This document shows, one piece after another, positions 44,301-53,300 of a DNA stretch of 64,000 bases. Below the pieces are notes generated by a model. The model saw only the letters and a list, made by a program, of their open reading frames with translations, had not been told where the DNA came from and ran no database searches. The stretch's first letter is position 1. Each line of letters starts with the position of its first letter. Source of the stretch: Atriophallophorus winterbourni (taxonomy: Eukaryota > Platyhelminthes > Trematoda > Plagiorchiida > Microphallidae); NCBI GenBank assembly GCA_013407085.1, contig JACCGJ010000654.1, positions 9,539-73,538 on the forward strand, in the 5' to 3' direction. A program made the position numbers and the translations under genes.

Positions 44301-47300
44301 AAAAAAGCCTTCGAAGCGATGTGATACTAACATACAACATATTAAATACCCCACATCATCCCTTAAAACATTTATTCTAATACCATGAGTCTAGACATAC
44401 ACACAGCCACTCAGCGACACTACAAATTCCCCACTCTCGTATCAGCTGTCACCGATATTTTATTGTGTACGTGTCTGTTTCCTTTGGAATGCCCTCCCCG
44501 AAACTCTTGTCATCTCTCCTAGCGTAGAAACGTTCATTCGAAATTTGGATACTTATTTTGTTGCATAACGATTTAACGACACCTGCGTATTGACTCATGG
44601 TAACTATACAACTGGACTATGGTTGACATTACATGTTTATTATATACGTTTTCCTGAACGAATATTTACTATGATATGGTAATTGTGAATCTATGTGCTT
44701 TTTGTGACCATACCATTCTTGAATCTTTAATTAGTAGATTTGTTGATGTGGAGCGTATCCGCCTCAACAACATCTAAGGGTATTATCTGAAACTTCAGAT
44801 GAGCATCGCAACCGTATTCTTGTCAGGGATGTTCCATGCAGACTGGCCGTTAACAGTCGCATTAACACAGGTGGCATCTTGATGAGGATTACACACTGCA
44901 AGAAACTTCGGCACATTAGCAAAAATTGAACCTTCGCGAGGAATGATCTGTGGCGATATAGATTTTATATGGTTGGCAGAAGAGGAGGTGATTCCCAATT
45001 GTTCGAAAGATATACGACCAAACTTGGATGTCTGAACGGTGACCAGAGTTTCTACAGATCCTTTCAACATTTGTATACGGAACTCTAAGTTCAACATGCG
45101 ATCATACAAATTGCTAGATTGGGCACTTGTTGAAACCCTGCGTCACAACACCAAAGAAGCAAGCACCGAAACAGCTGACGACGGTAATCGGAAGGATTGC
45201 ATGAGAAACGTCGACCGACAACATCTTCAGCCCACCATGAGATGGGCAACGTGATCCTCTACATTCATTTTCAATGATTTCTTCTGTTTGTTAATAAAAT
45301 TGCTAAATCCACCGTGTTAGGGTTCTAGGGGGGTTACATCAGGTCAATTGAAACCAAATCGCATATCCTGCTCTAACGACTATTATATTAAAGTGATGTG
45401 TTGCTCACATCCCCCGAAATTACACTCCACTACCGGTTTCTGGCTGTTTGCCGTCATTAGGTGGAGATAGTAGGATTTGGTTCAATTAGCCTTGAAACAG
45501 TGGATAAATGGTAAACGAGGTTATACTTGAATGCTACTCTGGCATAGGGTTCGTACAACAAACCACGATGTTCAAACACAAAATCACATAGTGACTCGCG
45601 GTCAAGCACTCAAGGCGCTTATGGATGACCAAAGTGATGTGTTACTCACATCCCCCGAAATTACACTCCACTTGAGGGCTTGACCATTAATCACTATGTG
45701 ATTCTGTGTTTGAACATCGTGGTTCGTTGTACGAACCTTATGCAACAGTGATTAGCGCTCATCGCTAGTGCACTTCATTTCACTCACAGCGAGAATGAAG
45801 TTCCCATTATTTGGTACTTAGCAAAATTGTGTTTGAGCTTTGATCCAACGTGCCAGATCTGTTGTCAACCAGTTATCGATTGCGAAAAATCGTGTTTTTC
45901 AATTTTAGGTATGGGTTCTCACGGGAGACAAGGAGGAAACCGCTATTGCAGTGAGTCAGGCAGCCGGTCACTTTGCACAACCCATGAGTCTCATACGATT
46001 GACCAATTGCGCTGATTTCGAAGAAGCAGCATGTTGCCTTTTTCAACAATTGGATGGTCTCCAAACACGCGTTCGTGAACGCGGAAAATGCGTTTGTGCT
46101 CTGGAAAAAAACGGCTCTCGTATTAGCATCACAGCCAACGAACTTGGCGAGGCGGTTTATACCGCGGCCGAGAAAGAATTGGTCAACGGAACGCCGAAAC
46201 TGAGCGAATCGGAAATCGCGTCGAAAATTCAACGTTTCCGAGAAAGACTGTCCACGTTTATCGGGAAAGATCGGAACAATGCATCGCGAATTCATCGACG
46301 CAAAAGACGAAAGCGTCCCGGGCAAGCGGGTGAATCGATTGGTCTCGTGGTGGATGGGAAAACGCTTTGTTTTCTGTTAGATGTAAGTTCATTTTCTCGA
46401 TCATTTTTGGTTGTTGTTGTACCGCACGTTTAAATGATCAATTTCGATGTTAGTAACGACTCCTTTCGGCATTTGTGCGTGAGATCTGGTCGTTTGAGAC
46501 TCAGTGTGCACTCAATCACACGCCCCACTTCCGGTGTATATGTACCCAGGACGCACCGACCTGTTACGCACCGACACGAAAATATGTTTCGCACACGTGT
46601 TTATGCAATGACACGCATGGACTTGTGTAACGCTCTACCCCTTGTTACAATCTGTCAATGCAGCGGTGCGTAGATAAGACAAGATAACAAAATAATATGC
46701 TAAGGTTCAATGAATTTAATCTTTGTCTCCACCCGATCATGGCATACGTTCTGAAACAACATGATCAACATCGGGTGTATATGAGTGTCGTGAGTGTCGT
46801 ACTACTTTATGATTCTGTATTTGAGCATCGTGGTTCTTTGTATGAACCCTATTTAACAGCTGCTCTCACGTATACCGTTGTTTACCACTTTACCAGTGTT
46901 TCAAGGGTCACTGAATCTAATCCTACTGTCTCCAGCTGATGATGGCAATCAGTGAGAAACCAGGCTGTGGTGTGTATTGAGGGGATGTGATAAATAGTAG
47001 AAATAAGAACGTATCCAAAGTTTTGCACGGAATTAAAATAATAAAATTTACCCTCTAGATGCAATATATTGTGGTGCTCACATCCCCATCCCTTAGACAC
47101 CACTACCGGTTTCTGGCTGTTTGCCGTCATCAGGTGGAGACAGTAAGATCAGGTTCTGTGAACCTTAGCAAGTTTCATATATTGTTACATCCAAACCCCT
47201 TGAATAGGACTCATATGATTTCGGGGAATTTTCTGATTCACTATCAACTAAAATGCAGCCAAAATGTGATATAATTTCCGAACCATGGTTACACATTAAT

Positions 47301-50300
47301 TACAGTTTTATATATTTAGTGTATTTTGTTCGCTGAAAATTGATGTAAACGAATTAAGTCGTTATCACCCGGGGTCCAAAAGTCTACATGGTTCCTCATT
47401 TGTCAATCATTTCATTATCAACATTTCAGGTTTTAACGAAAAATACATGATTTTATGACACATCACAGTCGGTAAACAAGTTGCGCTTGTATGCCACTGT
47501 TGGATAAGGCTGGTACGACCAACCTGTTCAATCACATGTGTCCAAACACGTGTTTAATGGGGTTAAACCCATATCCATGAAACACAATATTCATTTGCAT
47601 GCTTTTCCGTCACACATACATCACAACCGGTTTCGTGCTGTTTGCACTCATCAGGTAGGGACAGTAGGATCAAGATCCGCATGCGCTTGAAACAATGGAG
47701 GAATGATAGGTAAGATATGAGCTTGCAATTCGCAAGGCTGGCACGACTAACCTGGTCAATCGCATGTGGTCATAACCATGTAAATGGGGTTGAACCCATA
47801 AGCTTGAAACAAAAATTGGTATTTGCATGCATTTCCATCACACACACACACACATCACGACCGGTTTCGTGCTGTTTGCACTCATCAGGTAGGGATTTAA
47901 CAGGTTGGTCGTCCCAACCTGACATAATATGTCAAGTTCTGTTTAGGCAACATTGTTCCATTTTCTAGTCAGATTTTCCTACAATTAAATGAGTTATAAA
48001 ATGTAGGTCACTGCTTTGTGTAATTGCAAATGCATTAGAAAATAGTGAGGTTGATTTTCAGGCGAATCTGAATCTAACGTCGTGAATGAAAGCAAGCAAA
48101 TTGCAGACGCGTCAGCGTGAGATAAAAACGATGCGTCAAATGGATGTTCTAGCAATCACTTTGATAATGATGGATATATTTGGAGTGGATAAGCCACAGA
48201 GAAATAAGATATATGACAATGTGATGAAATATGATGTAACACTTTGATTCGATGGTGCATCGTGCCTGTTTGCAAACAACCAGTGAATTTCGTTATTTTA
48301 TTGATTTTACGAATGTTGTACCCAGCCCACACTGCGAGAAGCATTCCTTGACCTCTGCATGAACGTGACCACGGTGCTTTGTTGTCGAATGACCCCGCTG
48401 CAGAAGGCCTCGGTGGTTCAGTTGGTTCAAGTCGGCTTGACCACAGGCGGCCAGTCTAGTCCTGTGACCGCAGCAGTTGGAGACGGTGGTAACGACGTCG
48501 CGATGCTGCTACAGGCCAACATTGGAGTTGGGATCTACGGGAAAGAGGGACTCGAAGCTGCTCGAGCGGGGGATTACAGTCTACCTTGTTTTTCGTGAGT
48601 GTCGTCATTGTTGCATGTTACCCATGAATTTTAAGTTGTGCACATTTTTTTTATGGGTTTTCTATTACGGTACACGTCTTGTGTTCACAGAAGTTTCCAA
48701 TACCATCAGCGCTGGATTGATCTTAGATTCCGGCTATACATCGAACTCCGAGCTAGCAGAATAGTTGTTTGGGGACCCTGACGTTTAAATACTAAAATAA
48801 TTCACCTTAAACTGTCAAACGTGTTCATAAAATTAATTCTGATTCCTATGCCATCTGATGTATCTCATTCGATATCTTCGTAGTTTAATTCTCCTTTAAT
48901 TGCACTTTATTCCTTCAAAAAAGCACCTGCGTTCCGCCAGACCTATTCTAAATTTCTCGCTTAGTTCAGATGAAATTTGGGCGTGTATTCTACTCCCAAT
49001 CTTCAAAACATGTTTGGAGGATTCCTAGTGTTGTTTCTTTAAACTTCCTCTTTCTGCTTCAAATAATACATTATTACACAGCTTCGTGTATGACGTGGAC
49101 AGTGAAATCTGGGGGTCAAAACATGGCTAGTTAATGCATCGCGGCTTCCAGAGATGATTTATCACCATCATGGACTGCATTACACCGATAACATGTACTG
49201 AGTGCTTCACTGCCATACAACCAAGACATGGTAAAATTTCTAAAATGATGGGGAATGCAGGCCCGTAAAAAACTACTGAACCTATAGAAGATTAGGGACA
49301 GACACATTGATATGAAGTGTTTACAACTCAAACCGAACATACATTCAAGCGAGTGTTGTGAACGAGTAGAGCGACATCAATCCATGACAACTTCCTTTCG
49401 GCTTTCACTGTCACGCAACATAACAAGCCTTCCTCGTCACTCCACTTAATAATACTCCAACAAGATCATCATCAGAGACAGCTTAACTGCAACACGACCA
49501 TTAAAAAGTAAAATCCTAAACGATAGGAAAGGGTGGGAATTTAATAGCTACGGATTCTATACAAGAGTAAGCACAAACATACTGGGATGAGGTGTTTACA
49601 TCTTGAGTGGAACATATGTTTAATCAAGGTTCATGGACGAGTTGAGCGACATAAGCACGACATCTTCCTTCCGGCTTTCACTGTCACGCAGCATAACAAG
49701 CCTCCCTCGCCACTTTACTTGAAAAGGTTCATTAAGATGATTGTGCTCACGTAGACCAAGACAACTTTTGTAATGAATATCGGATAAATTATAGTGCATG
49801 AAGCCGTTTCTAATAACGGTTGCTTTAATATTTCCGGTCTAATCAACCCGGTAACTTAAACGCCTACACTAATCATTTAGAGGTGCAATTCAACGCGTTA
49901 TGCAACATCAGCAATGCTGTAGATGCAGCAATTACCAGAAACCGGGAAACAGAGTCTATTTGTATGAGTTTATGCATGCTTCATCAGAGGAAACACAATA
50001 TGCGTTCAACAAGACACTTGATAAGTGCGGAGGCTTTCTGGTTCGGTATTTTACATCAAGCACAAAAAATGGATAAACAGATTGAGCACAGGCAACCAAT
50101 CGCATACGCACCGATGCTCTTCAAAATAAGTTGTTCGGTAGTAATGTTGATATAGAGAAGCAGATCAAACTTCATAGGTTACGCTGGTTGGGTCATGTTT
50201 TACGGATGCCGGACCACCGACTTCCGAGACAGATTCTTTTTGCGACGCCACATTCTGATTGGCGTACATCTCGGGGTGGCCAAACCGTTAAATGTCATAA

Positions 50301-53300
50301 GCAGTTCAAAACCCTTACTAGTAACCTTTCCAAAGTCGGTGCAGCGCGTCTTCCAGGCTAGTGTCCCCGCGATAATGGCTAGTTACGCTTCAGGATATGT
50401 CCCGAAACCGTGTTCTATGGCGGTCTTGCACTAAGCATCTTCTTGGAGTGTTTGCTTAATATTGTATGTTTTCAAGTGCAGTAACGAGGAAAGCTTGTTA
50501 TAATGCATGCCAGTGAAATCCGCAAGGAATCTGTCGTGCTGATTTAGCTCTACCCGTTCACGAAACTTGATTGAATGCCTGTATCATTCGAGGTGTAGGC
50601 ACCTCATTCCTATTAGTTTTTGCTTACTGTTTTGATTTTATTTTGCTATGGTTGTACGGTAGTTATGCATTTTGTACATGCTACCGGTTAAATGCTGTCT
50701 CTGATGATGATCATGGTGATCATGATGAGGATGAACATCCATTCATAAATTCGTGTTGCTATTTCCAGTCATCTGTCACGACTGTTCTTGTTACATGGAC
50801 ATTGGGCCTACCACCGTTTGAGCTACACAATGAATCTGTTCTACTACAAATGCACCGCGCTGGTCACCACACAAGTCTTGTTCAACTTCCACAACGGGTT
50901 CTCGCAGATGGTCAGCTACAATAGCTTGTTGTTCGCGTTGTACAATTTGACAATGACCTCGCTGACGTGTCTCTTCTATGGGATGTACGAGCGGAATTTA
51001 CCAGAGAAGCATCTGGTCAACAGGCCTTATTTGTACCGTAAGGTAACTTACCAATATTTGAATTGATATTTGTATTGATATTTGTTTGTAGATTTATGGA
51101 CAGTTTAAACCGGAGCGAGTTACAAAACGTGACACTTTATAGGCAGTATCTTATAAAGCTTCGTAGATCGAAAATGCCGTTAAGGATCACCATTTACATT
51201 CAAATGGCGATGGAATATCGTCGCATGACCTGGATCACGTGGGTCGTTGTTTTATTGCGCAGAAAAATCAATGAGAAATGCCATGTAACATTGTATACTG
51301 TTATACGTAATTGAATTCATGTATCGAAATCTTCCGATTAGTTTAGCTGCCAAGACTTCTTAAAAGTTCTCGAACTTCGAGCCTGCCCTTCAAAACTGCA
51401 CTTCTAGAGTGACATAACGGATTGCGGTCAATTCAAAGATTGTACTTACAAAGTGTTTTTAATTCACCGAGATGTGAAGAAAGAATACGTTCTTCCGCCC
51501 ACACTATTCGACACTTTCTTCACTTTGATGCGTTAGCACGCCCTTTGTCGAGATCAGAATGTATTCACTGATGCAGGGGATGCGAAAACAACAAACAAAA
51601 TCGTTCATGAGCTCAAACGTTTGGTTCTGTACAAATCGATGAAATGTTGTTTGCCGTTCGTGCTGATTCCACTGCTCACACCCGAACTCATATTCAATCT
51701 AAATCCATTACTTTCTATCCACGGTGAAAGATTATGTGCTGAAAATCAACATGAAAAACTAATGTTACTAGTGTGCATGGATGTGCAATTGTACAGTACT
51801 TCTGTGCTGTGCGGGTAACACCGTGCTAAATTCATTTCTCATTGCATGCTGAAACATGCTGGAGTCTGACTACCATATCGATTATCTGTTTCCTTCCTCG
51901 TATGTGTCTAAGCTTGGGCAACCGGACCAATTCTTAGCCCATTTGCAGTCTCTGACTGTATGGCGCTTTGCCTGGATCGGACATGTGCTTCCATACATAC
52001 AAACATACATACATACATACATCATAATACATACATACATCATACATACATACATACATACATACATCATAATACATACATCAACCCCCATACGACACAC
52101 TACAATACATACTACATACATACATACATACATACATACCTACTACATACATACATACATAATACATACAGACATACATAACATACATACATACATACAT
52201 ACATACATACATACATAAATACATACATAAATACATACATACATACATACATACATACATACATACATAAATACATACATACATACATGCATGCATACAT
52301 ACATGTTACTATTCAAGGTACTGCATCGTTTCTAATCATCACTGTTAAAAGTTGTGAGCTTCAACCAGCACGTAAATTCAGTTATCTCGATTCGAATATT
52401 GCGGTTGGCGTCTAGCTAAACACCAACTTTTCGAAGTATAAACTCATAATATTATTTAACAAGACGAAATTTCACAATATTAACAACAGTTATAAGCCTG
52501 ACGTTTTTGTAATCACAGCACAATCCCGAGTGGTGTTTGATTTCACCGAAATGCGATTGAGTTTATCGGGACAGTGATTTTTACTGTGACTTCAATCTAG
52601 GGGAAATGATTGAGGCCTCCGTTAAAATAACAATTTGTCATGATGCTCATTTGCATACATTTCCGTCACACACACCTTACGACCGGTTTCGCGCTGTTTA
52701 CACTCGTCAGGTAGGGACAGTAGGATCAGGATCTGCATGTGTTTGAATCAGTGGATGAATGGTAAACAAGTTGCGCTTGTATGACACTGTTGGTTAAGGC
52801 TGGTAGGACCAACGTGTTCAATCACATGAGCCGAAACCCGTGTAGATGGGTTATACCAACGGGCTTGAACAAAAAATAATCATTTCCATAAATTGTTGGT
52901 TCTGTTTCTATCATCTTACCGGAAGTCTAACAGATGAAATTCACAGGACGCTTCCGGATCCTTGTTGAATCCTCGTTGAAGTGTTTCAGAGTTTCTCTTC
53001 CAGCTTTCAGTAAATTTTCAATTGCAAACATGTTAAAATGTCGACTAGCTTAGACGCTCGAACATTTAGACGGTTCATGGTGTCCAGGCTTTGGCGGCAT
53101 AGTCTAGAACCGGTTGTATATACGTGTTCATCACTAGAAGGAAACCCCTAGAGAAAACTTCTATTCTTACCGTAACACTCACTTCACAAATGGTAATGAA
53201 GGTTAGCAACACTTATTTTTAATAATATATTTCCCCCAATCTGTAATCTAATATCGTAGTTAGTTGTATGAACCTAATATAACATTAGCTGACGCTTGCC

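Larger units (their letters stand above)
47466..47930 (-). repeat. Ribozyme repeat family A, tandem array
   Basis: Two hammerheads lie 234 bases apart (core boxes at 47648-47654 and 47882-47888), and about two units are present. Each unit has ATTTGCATGC.TTTCC, a CA-rich leader, ribozyme, GATCCGCATGCGCTTGAAAC and a CTGGTACGACCAACCTG-like block. Confidence 0.85.

Noticed and set aside
47466..47930. CRISPR array
   Set aside because: The repeats are long (234 bases), with no short direct repeats and unique spacers, and the genome is eukaryotic.
51882..52300. Several long ORFs of Tyr/Val/Cys/Met or His/Thr/Ile repeats
   Set aside because: They are translations of the CATA microsatellite; 4-base periodicity keeps all frames open.
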